A stretch of DNA of 64,000 nt from assembly GCF_001421325.1 (NCBI RefSeq), contig NZ_LMJY01000017.1:1-64000 (forward strand). The letters are read 5' to 3'. Positions 35,925-43,894 of this stretch are shown piece by piece (the first letter of the stretch is position 1; every line of letters begins with the position of its first letter). Source of the stretch: Novosphingobium sp. Leaf2 (lineage in GTDB: Bacteria > Pseudomonadota > Alphaproteobacteria > Sphingomonadales > Sphingomonadaceae). Under the pieces are notes generated by a model. That model was not told where the DNA came from. It did not search any database and worked only from the letters and a program-made list of their open reading frames with translations. Position numbers and translations under genes: made by a program.

Positions 35925-36299
35925 TCAGGACGCAGCAGCAACTCTTCGGCGGGATTTGGTTCGGACAGCGACGGCACTTTGCTCCAGGATCTCACCAAGG
36001 TTGTGAAGGTGCAGTTCCGGCCTCTCGGGAAGCTTGACGACCAATTCCAGCTTGCCGCCGACCGCCTCGACATAGTTTCGCAACGTCGACAGATACATGT
36101 CCGTCTGCTTTTCGATTTTGGACACCGACGGCTGCTTGATATTCAGGGCGGTCGCCATATCGGCCTGGGCCTTGCCCGCGATCTGCCGCAGCTCGCGCAA
36201 TCCCTCAACTTCCTGGCGCAGTTCCTGATAGCGGGCTTCGACGCGCTCCTGTCGCTCGACCGGAAGGTCGGCAATGACATCGTTCAGGTTTCGGCCCAT
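35925..36299 (-). CDS. higA: HigA-like XRE-family antitoxin
   Basis: A 124-aa protein with a central XRE helix-turn-helix (AQADMATALNIKQPSVSKIE) and the continuation TDMYLSTLRNYVEAVGGKLE. This form is typical of antitoxins paired with RelE/HigB toxins. It begins 1 bp after the toxin stop, giving the toxin-first order characteristic of HigBA systems. It should neutralise the toxin and repress the operon. The pair probably stabilises the island. Confidence 0.88.
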   Translation of the reverse strand: MGRNLNDVIADLPVERQERVEARYQELRQEVEGLRELRQIAGKAQADMATALNIKQPSVSKIEKQTDMYLSTLRNYVEAVGGKLELVVKLPERPELHLHNLGEILEQSAVAVRTKSRRRVAAAS

Positions 36300-36300
36300 C

Positions 36301-36669
36301 TTATTTTCCCTTCTGCGTGGCCTTCAATCTTTCCGCATGTGCGGAAAATCGAAGGTCGGCCTTCGCGATGAGTTGCTTGTAGAAGCGCTTCTCGCTGCCG
36401 CCGGACTTATCGCCGGCGACAAGAATGATCGCCTTGCGTTTCGGATCGAACGCGAAGGCAGCTCGCCATTCGCCGTCGCCGCCCTCGAAACGCAGCTCCT
36501 TCATGTTGGCATGCTTCGACCCTTTAAGGGTATCCGCATGGGGGCGCCCAAGCTGTGGGCCATAGTCGATCAGGAGCTTGGCAGCCGCCAGCAAGGCGTC
36601 CTGGACATCCTCGGCAAGCGCCTCGAACTCATCCTCGAACAGATCATCGAACTCAACATTCCAAGGCAC
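36301..36669 (-). CDS. higB: HigB/RelE-family toxin (phage-derived Gp49-like)
   Basis: A 122-aa protein. The core LGRPHADTLKGSKHANMKEL, then RFEGGDGEWRAAFAFDPKRK and ILVAGDKSG, and then EKRFYKQLIAKAD, is the Gp49/HigB-type toxin domain of ribosome-dependent mRNA interferases. It lies 17 bp downstream of the integrase frame on the same strand and directly upstream of the HigA-like gene. The position beside the integrase is common for island-maintenance modules. Confidence 0.88.
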   Translation of the reverse strand: MPWNVEFDDLFEDEFEALAEDVQDALLAAAKLLIDYGPQLGRPHADTLKGSKHANMKELRFEGGDGEWRAAFAFDPKRKAIILVAGDKSGGSEKRFYKQLIAKADLRFSAHAERLKATQKGK

Positions 36670-36686
36670 TAAATATAGCTCCTAAG

Positions 36687-37939
36687 CTATGTTGTCAATG
36701 ATTGGTGCGGACGAGCCGGTGTGGCTCGGTCGGCCGCATCGGCTTTGGCAAGGAGCTTGGATATATGGCCGCTCCAGATATTCAGCGCGTCCCGCTTTTC
36801 ATTCCTCCAATCATGGCGCTGATAGACCCCCGCCACGCCCGAACGCGATCCGCCGACGTGGTTCAGCACGGCTTCCGTCACCTCGAACCGGACGCCCAGT
36901 CGTTGGAAGCCGGTCGCCAGCGTTCGCCGCAGGTCATGGAGGCGCCACTGCGGCAGAGGGTCGCCTCCGTCCTCGGCGATGAGCTTGTCGAGCTTGTTTT
37001 TGCCCTTCGAATAGGCGGTGAAGCCAGCACCGCTCGACGTCGGAAAAACGCGTCCCCGACGTGGCCATCGATCGCCCTTCGCGACCTCATCCAACTCCGC
37101 GATCGCGAGGCCGTTGAGCGGTACGGTGCTTGGCTCTCCGTTCTTGGTGCGCTCACCCGGCAGACGCCACTCGCGCTCCGTTCGATCCAGTTCTTCCCAT
37201 TGCAGGCCGGCTACCTCTTCGCGCCGTTGGCCGGTCACGATCAGCAGGCGAACGATCGGGCCGAAGCAGCGGTGGCACTTCGGGGCCTGGTTCCAGATTC
37301 TTTTGAGCTCCGCGTCGCTAAGCCATCGATCGCGTGGCTTGACCGGCGGGGGCGTCTCCATCCCCTCCATCGGGCTGTTCTGAAGATCGCCCCGGCTCAC
37401 GGCCCATTTGAAGAGGCGCCGGAGCACCGCAAACACGTTCCGCCGATTGGCGGCCTGCTCGTCGGGCATGCGATCAAACACCGATACGACATCGGCGCGC
37501 CTGATCGTCGGCAACGGTTTGTCGCGGAGAACCGGCTGCACATGGAGCCGCAATGATCGTTGGACGAGCGTCTTCCAACCACGTCCCTTGCACGCTTTGC
37601 CGAAGTGATCGGCGTAGTTTGAAAAGGCGAGATCGACAGCCTCCCGACGCCGCTGCTTGTCGGCTTCAACAGGATCGATGCCCTGGCCGACCAACAATAG
37701 CAGCCGCCCTGCCTCTGCACGGGCTGTCGCCGGCGTCACGGCGAACCATGGCCTCCGATGGTATAACGGCGAGTCTTCGATTCGCGGCCGCCCATTCGAT
37801 ATTGCAGCACATACGAGGCCGATCCGGAGGACGTCGTCCTTAAGCCGAAGCCCTTCAGATCCTCATCCCACAGAAAGCCTTCGACCTCGCCGGTTTGGAG
37901 CGCGTCTAGGGTCCTCTTGGTGATTTTTCCGGTGGCCAT
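36687..37939 (-). pseudogene. tyrosine-type site-specific integrase, split by a frameshift
   Basis: Two overlapping frames together make a P4/DUF4102-type integrase of about 417 aa. The N-terminal arm-binding domain (67 aa, from 37939: FLWDEDLKGFGLRTT) ends in GGHGSP and a stop. The core and catalytic domain starts at a GTG at 37739, with TGQRREEV, HDLRRT, NHVGG and the tyrosine in VYQRHDWR (R172/R173, H268, R271, H294, Y306). The sequence CCGTGACGCC at the join should read CCGTGGACGCC for the family's HGSPWTPA, so one G is missing. The protein is inactive unless frameshifting occurs or the base is a sequencing error. Confidence 0.85.
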
Positions 37940-37962
37940 AGCGATACCTCAGGTACCAAAAA

Positions 37963-37986
37963 TGTAATCACCGTGCAATCACCGTG
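37963..37986 (+). promoter_or_regulatory. possible integrase arm-type sites
   Basis: AATCACCGTG occurs twice (37966-37975 and 37977-37986) with an 11-bp period, one helical turn. It sits between the integrase start and the right attachment repeat. The longer word TGTAATCACCG is also found at the opposite island end (12904-12914). Confidence 0.45.
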
Positions 37987-38067
37987 ACGGATATGGCCGG
38001 ATATCGCTTCGCACGATAGCGTAGCTAACATACTTGAAATACATCGTTTTTGTGAAACGACCTCGCT

Positions 38068-38099
38068 CTAAATCCGCCGATATCGGAAGTACCAGACCT
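38068..38099 (-). repeat. right attachment repeat inside trmB
   Basis: This is the last codons and stop of trmB. It matches 12799-12830 at 30 of 32 positions. Similarity ends sharply on both sides. Confidence 0.85.
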
Positions 38100-38784
38100 C
38101 ATGCCCGTACACGGTGCGTGCCTTGGTTTCGTAGCGAGTCTCGGGCCAGCCGCCGGGGCGGACCTGGAAGTCACGCGGGTGCTGGGCCAGCCATGCGAAC
38201 TGATGGGTGTGGCGTTGCATGACCATCAGCGCGTGGCGCAGGTACACGGCATGATCGGTGCCGAACCGGAACTCGCCGCCGGGCTTGAGTTTCGCTGCAA
38301 ACATATCCACCGGACCATCGTTCACCATCCGCCGCTTGGCATGGCGCGCCTTGGGCCAGGGGTCCGGGTGCAGCAGGTACAGGAAGGACAGCGCGCCGTC
38401 CGGGATTCGCGCCAGCACTTCCAGCGCATCGCCGTGATGAATGCGCACGTTGCCGATCGGCGGATGGGCGCCATTGTCACCGCTCACGTGCGTAAGCGCC
38501 TGGGCAACGCCGTTAAGGAACGGCTCCGCGCCGATGAAGCCGTGATCGGGCAGCATGTCGGCTCGTGCGGCCATGTGTTCGCCGCCGCCGAAGCCGATTT
38601 CGAAGTGGAGCGGGCGGTCGTCTCCGAACAGGGCTCTGGCGGTGATCGGGCCCTCCGCCGGCATCGCAATCCTGGGCAGCAGGGTATCGACCAACCCTTG
38701 CTGGGCTGCGCGCAGGGGCTTGCCCTTGGCGCGCCCGTAAAGGCGATTCAGCGTGGTCGGATCGCCGGATTTGTATGCAGTCAT
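38068..38784 (-). CDS. trmB: tRNA (guanosine(46)-N7)-methyltransferase
   Basis: About 238 aa from the ATG at 38784 (an ATG six codons earlier is less family-like). The SAM-binding block HFEIGFGGGEH, GAEPFLNGV and FLYLLHPDPWPKARHAKRRM, with the tail TRYETKARTVYGHEVWYFRY, is that of TrmB. The enzyme makes m7G46 in the tRNA variable loop. Its final nine codons and stop form the island's attachment site, and the reading frame remains intact after insertion. Upstream and divergent lies a CidA/LrgA-LrgB pair. Confidence 0.95.
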   Translation of the reverse strand: MTAYKSGDPTTLNRLYGRAKGKPLRAAQQGLVDTLLPRIAMPAEGPITARALFGDDRPLHFEIGFGGGEHMAARADMLPDHGFIGAEPFLNGVAQALTHVSGDNGAHPPIGNVRIHHGDALEVLARIPDGALSFLYLLHPDPWPKARHAKRRMVNDGPVDMFAAKLKPGGEFRFGTDHAVYLRHALMVMQRHTHQFAWLAQHPRDFQVRPGGWPETRYETKARTVYGHEVWYFRYRRI

Positions 38785-38899
38785 GACGGCGGCCACTGGC
38801 ATTGCGCCGCGCGCCGGTCAATGCACGGCACGCACGCTGCGCCTTGGCAACGCGAAAGGCGATTGCCAGCCACGCCCATGCCCTGCTTAAGCGTCAACC

Positions 38900-39256
38900 A
38901 TGCTGAACGCCATTTTCCTGCTGCTTGCCTGCCAGCTTTCCGGTGAGGCCTTGCACCGCCTGACCGGCGTGCCGCTGCCGGGCGCGGTGGTCGGCATGGT
39001 CCTGCTGCTGATCTGGCTGTCCGTACGCCGCCGCGAACGCCCGGCGTTGACGGTAGTGACCGCGTGGTTGACCGCGCATCTGACGCTGATGTTCGTGCCG
39101 GCTGCGGTTGGCGTGATGGAGCAGGGCGCGGTGCTGTCGCGCTATGGACTGGCGCTGGTGGCCGCGACGGTGGTATCCACGGCGCTGACCATGATAGTTA
39201 CGGCGCTGGTGTTTCGCTGGGCCGTGCGGCGCTTTTCCGAAGAAGACGTGGCATGA
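38900..39256 (+). CDS. CidA/LrgA family membrane protein
   Basis: A 118-aa protein with four hydrophobic helices and the LrgA-type sequence LSGEALHRLTGVPLPGAVVG and LTLMFVPAAVGVM. CidA/LrgA proteins are holin-like and have been linked to murein hydrolase control and, in plants and Bacillus, to organic-acid transport with LrgB. It overlaps the downstream lrgB-type gene by 4 bp (ATGA), indicating a coupled two-gene operon. Confidence 0.9.
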   Translation: MLNAIFLLLACQLSGEALHRLTGVPLPGAVVGMVLLLIWLSVRRRERPALTVVTAWLTAHLTLMFVPAAVGVMEQGAVLSRYGLALVAATVVSTALTMIVTALVFRWAVRRFSEEDVA

Positions 39257-39951
39257 GCGGCGCACCGTTGCTTACCACGCCGTTGCTGTGGCTTGCCGCG
39301 ACGGTGGGCGTGTTCGCAGGCTTCGATGTGCTGTCCAGACGCTCTGGCCGCCATCCGCTGTGCCATCCGGTACTGTGGTCGACGCCCGTGCTGATCGCCC
39401 TGCTGCTGGTGAGCGGCACGCCTTATGCGACCTATCGAGCAGCGACCGTGCCGCTCAGCTTCCTGCTGGGCCCGGCGGTTGTGGGGCTGGCGGTGCCGAT
39501 CTGGCGCGAACGGGCCCGCATTCGCCACTTGGCCGTGCCGGTCACCCTTGCGCTGGGGGCCGGCGCTATCACCTCGATCGTCAGCGCGGTGGGCATCATG
39601 GCGCTGCTGGGTGCGCCGCGCCCCATTCTGGCCTCCATCGCGCCGCGCGCTACCACGACGCCGGTGGCGATGGACATCGCCGGGCAGATCGGCGGCATAC
39701 CCTCGCTGGCAGCAGTGATCGTGTTGTTTGCCGGCGTGATCGGGGCAATGATCGCAACGCCGCTGCTGAACGCGGTGGGCGTGCGCGACTATCGGGCCCG
39801 CGGGTTCGCGGTGGGCGTGGCCGCCCACGGGGTGGGGGCAGCGCGCGCGTTCCAGGTGGACGAGACGGCCGGTGCGATGGCGAGCCTGGGCATGGCGCTT
39901 AACGCGGTGCTGACGGCGGCGCTGCTTTCGATCCTGGCCCTGCTGGTCTAG
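39253..39951 (+). CDS. LrgB family membrane protein
   Basis: A 232-aa protein started at the ATG that overlaps the lrgA-type stop. It has several transmembrane helices and the LrgB hallmarks SFLLGPAVVGLAVPIW, APRPILASIAPRATTTPVAM, and the late AHGVGAARAF block. The pair is thought to act together as a membrane export/transport unit; a role in metabolite flux or lysis control here is inferred. The reading frame extends far upstream within lrgA, but that part is an out-of-frame shadow. Confidence 0.92.
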   Translation: MSGAPLLTTPLLWLAATVGVFAGFDVLSRRSGRHPLCHPVLWSTPVLIALLLVSGTPYATYRAATVPLSFLLGPAVVGLAVPIWRERARIRHLAVPVTLALGAGAITSIVSAVGIMALLGAPRPILASIAPRATTTPVAMDIAGQIGGIPSLAAVIVLFAGVIGAMIATPLLNAVGVRDYRARGFAVGVAAHGVGAARAFQVDETAGAMASLGMALNAVLTAALLSILALLV

Positions 39952-39963
39952 TGCAGCCCAAGC

Positions 39964-39993
39964 AAAACGGCCCGCCCACAGGGGGCAGGCCGT
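39964..39993 (-). terminator. rho-independent terminator of ctrA
   Basis: The inverted repeat ACGGCC...GGCCGT (39967-39993) has a GC-rich inner stem and is followed on the minus strand by TTTT. It lies 38 bp past the ctrA stop and just past the convergent lrgB gene. Confidence 0.7.
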
Positions 39994-40031
39994 CATGATC
40001 CTGCAAGGGGTGCAGGGTGTTTTCAGCCAGA

Positions 40032-40727
40032 TCAGGCGGCTTCGGCGGCCTCGTCCGGATCGCGCAGAACGTAGCCGCGGCCCCACACCGTTTCGATATA
40101 GTTGGCGCCGCCGCAGGCATGAGCCAGCTTCTTGCGCAGCTTGCAGATGAACACGTCGATGATCTTGAGTTCCGGTTCGTCCATCCCGCCGTACAGGTGG
40201 TTGAGGAACATTTCCTTGGTGAGCGTGGTGCCCTTGCGCAAGCTGAGCAGTTCCAGCATCGCGTATTCCTTGCCGGTCAGGTGGACGCGGGCGCCATCGA
40301 CTTCGACCGTCTTGGCATCAAGGTTGGTGACCAGCTTGCCGGTGCGGATGACCGACTGGGAATGGCCCTTGGACCGGCGCACCACGGCGTGGATGCGGGC
40401 GATCAGTTCTTCGCGATGGAAGGGCTTGGTGACGTAATCGTCAGCGCCGAAGCCGAATGAGCGGACCTTGCTGTCCATTTCCGAAATACCGGACAGGATC
40501 AGCACCGGCGTCTGCACTTTGGCGACGCGCAGCTTCTTGAGCACGTCATAACCGTGCATGTCGGGCAGGTTGAGGTCCAGCAGGATGATATCGTAATCGT
40601 ACAGCTTGCCCAGATCGAGGCCCTCTTCGCCCAGATCGGTGGAGTAGACATTGAAGCCTTCCGCCGTCAGCATGAGCTCGATAGCCCGGGCCGTGGTCGG
40701 TTCGTCCTCGATCAGCAGCACTCGCAT
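40032..40727 (-). CDS. ctrA: cell-cycle response regulator CtrA
   Basis: A 231-aa OmpR/PhoB-type response regulator. The receiver domain has the phosphoacceptor D51 ([18 protein letters not shown]) and K-loop [16 protein letters not shown]. The winged-helix domain contains [20 protein letters not shown], then [16 protein letters not shown] and [14 protein letters not shown], which is diagnostic of alphaproteobacterial CtrA. It controls cell-cycle, motility and surface genes via TTAA-N7-TTAA boxes. It is a single-gene transcription unit with a long AT-rich upstream region that contains such a box, suggesting autoregulation. Confidence 0.97.
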   Translation of the reverse strand: MRVLLIEDEPTTARAIELMLTAEGFNVYSTDLGEEGLDLGKLYDYDIILLDLNLPDMHGYDVLKKLRVAKVQTPVLILSGISEMDSKVRSFGFGADDYVTKPFHREELIARIHAVVRRSKGHSQSVIRTGKLVTNLDAKTVEVDGARVHLTGKEYAMLELLSLRKGTTLTKEMFLNHLYGGMDEPELKIIDVFICKLRKKLAHACGGANYIETVWGRGYVLRDPDEAAEAA

Positions 40728-40820
40728 GGGTCAGTATCCTTCTTTCCCCGTGCCCGCAGCGCTCTCGCCACCATGCGGACCTTGCCGTGTATTAACCATA
40801 TGACCAATGAAGGTTAAAGG

Positions 40821-40835
40821 TTAATTTGCCGTAAA
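40821..40835. promoter_or_regulatory. CtrA-box-like site upstream of ctrA
   Basis: TTAA-N7-TAAA, one mismatch from the TTAA-N7-TTAA consensus, lies about 95 bp before the ctrA start. Extra TTAA half-sites occur at 40792, 40814 and 40925. Confidence 0.5.
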
Positions 40836-40979
40836 CGCAGGAAATTCCCGTAATAATTCTTGCGAGTATTCAAGCGTGACGGCACGCGAACCGCGCCGTC
40901 TGCAATCAGAACGGGGGCAGCTGGTTAATGTTAAGGATGCCCGCAAACAAAGCGCAAACCATTTGCGACCAGCTGAAGT

Positions 40980-42341
40980 TCAGCGTGCGGGCGCGGCCTG
41001 CATGGTGCGCAAGGCCTTACGCGGCGCGCGGGTTGGGGCGGAAATGCGCTTGAGGTAGCTCCACAATCCGCACTGCAGGCCGATCAGCATGAGGATGAAA
41101 GGCTGGAAGGCGATGCCCACGAACAGCGAGCCGACCAGATAGACCACTTGCGCCAGTTGCAGCGATACCGCCAGCGGCGCCACCCAGGCCTCGTCCGGCC
41201 CAGTGCGGGCCTTCCAGCGGCGGCGAATCATTTCCATCTGGACCAGGCCCGATCCCTGAAGCAGCAGCCACAAGGCAAGGCCCGGATAGCCTTGTTCGCC
41301 CAGCATCTCGAAATAGCTGGAATGGAACGCGCGGCCTTCCTCCACCACGTTGGTGCGGGTGACGATCGTGTTGCTGCCGGCGGTCTGCGTCGCCACCGTA
41401 TCGTAGTTGACTTTGCTGGATAGATAGACTTCGAAGCCGCCGCCGAAGGGGTGTTCCTTCGCGTAGCCCATCGTCCATTTCCACACGCCGATGCGGGTGC
41501 CGGCGGACTTGTCGCCCTGGTGGTCCTCGATCGTGTTCATCCGCGCCAGATAGGAGGCGGGCAGGAACGGCACCGCGATCAGTATGGCAAGGGGCGCGCC
41601 GATCGCGATCAGGAGGCGGTGCCTGGAGGTGCGCAGATACAGCGCGCACAGCAGGGCAAGGCAGATCAGGCCGGTGCGCGCCTGGGTGCCGACCGGGATC
41701 AGCGAGCAGGCGAAGATCAGCGCGATGGTGAACGTCCACACGCGCCAGTCGGCCGGGAAGATCGTACCGTATTTCGCCAGCCACAGTGCCACCGGGATCA
41801 GCGCGATCGCCACGCAGGACAGGATCGAGCCTTCGTACAGTCCGGTGTTGTTCTCCACGAAGATGATCAGCGAGCCGTAGCCACCGCCGCCCATCGCGGT
41901 CTTGAGGCCACCATCGATGATCAGCGCGCTGGCGGACAGCACCATGAACAGCGCCACCGCCTCGATGCGCAGGCGGGTGCGCAAGGTGAAGGGCAGGAAG
42001 ATCGCAAAGACCAGCGCTTTCCACACCCAGGACCACTTCGTCAGCGCCTCAACCGGATAATCGGCGAGCAGGGTCGTGATCGCACAATAGCCCAGCAGAA
42101 CTGCCAGCAGCCCTTGGCGCCAGGTGAAGCGCGAATCGCGTTTGTCATCGAACATCAGCCAGCCCAGAAACGCGGCGGCGAAGGCAATCAGCGACGTGGG
42201 GATCTGGGTAAGAAATCCCCAGGACAGGATCTGCGGCGCGACGATATCGACGTACAGGTAGCACAGTACCCACAGGAACGGGCGTTTGAGGCCCAGCAGG
42301 ATCAGCGCCACGAAGAACGCGGTGAGCGCCAGGTTAATCAT
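40980..42341 (-). CDS. putative O-glycosylation ligase, exosortase A system-associated
   Basis: A 453-aa polytopic membrane protein with about ten helices. It has the Wzy_C/O-antigen-ligase-type periplasmic loop: NTIEDHQGDKSAGTRIGVWK, then GGGFEVYLSS and EGRAFHSSYFEMLGEQGYPG. The N-terminal LILLGLKRPFLWVLCYLYVD block is that of the exosortase-A-associated ligase family. Such proteins are thought to attach or polymerise glycans in systems that sort PEP-CTERM proteins. The start overlaps a small membrane-protein gene by 8 bp, and an exosortase-associated glycosyltransferase is divergent. The exosortase itself is not in this window. Confidence 0.88.
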   Translation of the reverse strand: MINLALTAFFVALILLGLKRPFLWVLCYLYVDIVAPQILSWGFLTQIPTSLIAFAAAFLGWLMFDDKRDSRFTWRQGLLAVLLGYCAITTLLADYPVEALTKWSWVWKALVFAIFLPFTLRTRLRIEAVALFMVLSASALIIDGGLKTAMGGGGYGSLIIFVENNTGLYEGSILSCVAIALIPVALWLAKYGTIFPADWRVWTFTIALIFACSLIPVGTQARTGLICLALLCALYLRTSRHRLLIAIGAPLAILIAVPFLPASYLARMNTIEDHQGDKSAGTRIGVWKWTMGYAKEHPFGGGFEVYLSSKVNYDTVATQTAGSNTIVTRTNVVEEGRAFHSSYFEMLGEQGYPGLALWLLLQGSGLVQMEMIRRRWKARTGPDEAWVAPLAVSLQLAQVVYLVGSLFVGIAFQPFILMLIGLQCGLWSYLKRISAPTRAPRKALRTMQAAPAR

Positions 42342-42543
42342 CGCGGCGCGGGTCCGTATCGGAAGCGGGCGAATCGCTTTGCTGTTCCTGCCCGGTGCGC
42401 ATGGCCGTACCTATACCGCGCCGCACCTTGCGCGGTTCGGCGGCGGTTGCACCTTCCACGTCCAGTTCCGGCCGCCACAGCAGTCGCCACGCCGCGATCA
42501 GCAGCAAGGCATGCGATATGGCAAGGGCAAGGATATCGACCAT
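42334..42543 (-). CDS. small membrane protein of the exosortase-associated locus
   Basis: A 69-aa frame with a clear hydrophobic helix at the N-terminus (ILALAISHALLLIAAWRLLW) and a charged, disordered C-terminus. It overlaps the downstream O-ligase start by 8 bp on the same strand, which argues for translation. No family is recognised. Confidence 0.6.
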   Translation of the reverse strand: MVDILALAISHALLLIAAWRLLWRPELDVEGATAAEPRKVRRGIGTAMRTGQEQQSDSPASDTDPRRDD

Positions 42544-42606
42544 CGAGCCCTGCGCTATAGCAGCGGGGTTGACGGCGCGTTAAGCCTTGCCGGGTTAGGA
42601 AAATCC

Positions 42607-43848
42607 ATGACCCGCATTCTTCACGTGCTCGACCATTCGCTGCCGATCCACAGCGGCTACACCTTTCGCACGCGCGCGATCCTCAAGGCGCAGCAGGCGC
42701 TGGGCCTGGACGTGCGCGCGGTGACCGGGCCGCGCTACAACGAGGGCGACGGCGTGGTCGAGGAGCATGACGGCCTGCTTTTCCACCGCGCGGGCGGCAA
42801 GGCATCAGGGCCGCCGGGCCTGCGCGAATGGCGCGAGATCGGCGTGTTCGCGGCCGGTATCGACAAAGTCGTGGCGCAGTGGCGACCCGATGTCATCCAC
42901 GCCCATTCCCCGGTGCTGTGCGGGCAGGCGGCGCTGCGCGTTGCTCGGCGGTACGGCATTCCGCTGGTGTACGAAATCCGCGCGTTCTGGGAGGATGCGG
43001 CGGTAGGCAACGGCACCGGCACCGAAAACTCGCTGAAATATCGCCTCACCCGGCTGCTGGAAACGCACGTGGTGCGCAAGGCTGATGCTGTCGTCACCAT
43101 CTGCGAGGGGTTGCGCGCCGATCTGGCCACCCGGGGCATTCCTGAAAGCAAGATCACGGTAACGCCCAACGGTGTCGATCTGGCGCTGTTCGGCGCGCCC
43201 TTGCCGCGTGACGCGGCGCTGGCTGCGCAACTTGGCTTCGTCGATGCGGACGGCCCGTGTCCCGTCATCGGCTTCATCGGCAGCTTCTACGATTACGAGG
43301 GGCTGGACGTGCTGATCGCGGCAATGCCCGCACTGATTGCACGCCAGCCACGCGCGCGCCTGCTGATGGTGGGTGGCGGCCCGAAGGAAGATGCTTTGCG
43401 CGCGCAGGCGGCGGCATCGCCGGTGGCGGCGGCGATTCGCTTCGTGGGCCGCGTGCCGCATCACGAGGTCGATCGGTATTATGCACTGTGCGACGTGATG
43501 GCGTACCCCCGCAAGAAAAGCCGCCTGACTGATCTGGTGACGCCGCTCAAGCCGTTGGAGGCGATGGCGCAGGGCAAGCTGGTCGCCGCCAGCGATGTGG
43601 GCGGGCACCGTGAATTGATCACCGACGGGCTGACCGGCGTGTTGTTCGCGCCGGACGATCCGGCAGCCTGCGCCGAATCGCTTGCCCGGTTGCTCGAATC
43701 GCGCGCACAGTGGCCTGCATACCGGGACGCGGGCCGCAAACACGTGGAAAACGGCCACGATTGGGCGCACAATGCCCGTCGTTATCCAGTCGTTTACCAA
43801 ATGCTGGCAGCACCGGCAGATCAAGGACAGCTTGGAGCCGCCGCGTAA
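42607..43848 (+). CDS. glycosyltransferase, exosortase A system-associated (GT4 family)
   Basis: About 413 aa from the ATG at 42607 (the frame extends upstream without homology). The N-terminus MTRILHVLDHSLPIHSGYTF is the signature of the exosortase-A-associated GT4 proteins. The GT-B C-terminal half has GFIGSFYDYEGLDVLI, RLLMVGGGPKEDAL and the EX7E-type PLKPLEAMAQGKLVAASDVG block. It probably adds a sugar during assembly of the exported glycan handled by the divergent ligase. Confidence 0.92.
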   Translation: MTRILHVLDHSLPIHSGYTFRTRAILKAQQALGLDVRAVTGPRYNEGDGVVEEHDGLLFHRAGGKASGPPGLREWREIGVFAAGIDKVVAQWRPDVIHAHSPVLCGQAALRVARRYGIPLVYEIRAFWEDAAVGNGTGTENSLKYRLTRLLETHVVRKADAVVTICEGLRADLATRGIPESKITVTPNGVDLALFGAPLPRDAALAAQLGFVDADGPCPVIGFIGSFYDYEGLDVLIAAMPALIARQPRARLLMVGGGPKEDALRAQAAASPVAAAIRFVGRVPHHEVDRYYALCDVMAYPRKKSRLTDLVTPLKPLEAMAQGKLVAASDVGGHRELITDGLTGVLFAPDDPAACAESLARLLESRAQWPAYRDAGRKHVENGHDWAHNARRYPVVYQMLAAPADQGQLGAAA

Positions 43849-43894
43849 GGCTGCTCCCGCCCGAGTCCGCCAAGGCTAATACGGGGTACCTTCA

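Larger units (their letters stand above)
12799..38099. mobile_element. genomic island inserted at the 3' end of trmB
   Basis: The borders are a 32-bp direct repeat (12799-12830 and 38068-38099, two mismatches) equal to the last codons and stop of trmB. The right border adjoins a tyrosine recombinase gene, followed by a toxin-antitoxin pair. The left part holds plasmid-type debris and the centre a lignin-aromatic catabolic cargo. An excised circle would be 25,269 bp. Because both border copies encode the same TrmB tail, insertion leaves trmB intact. The integrase carries a frameshift, so the island may now be immobile. Confidence 0.82.
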
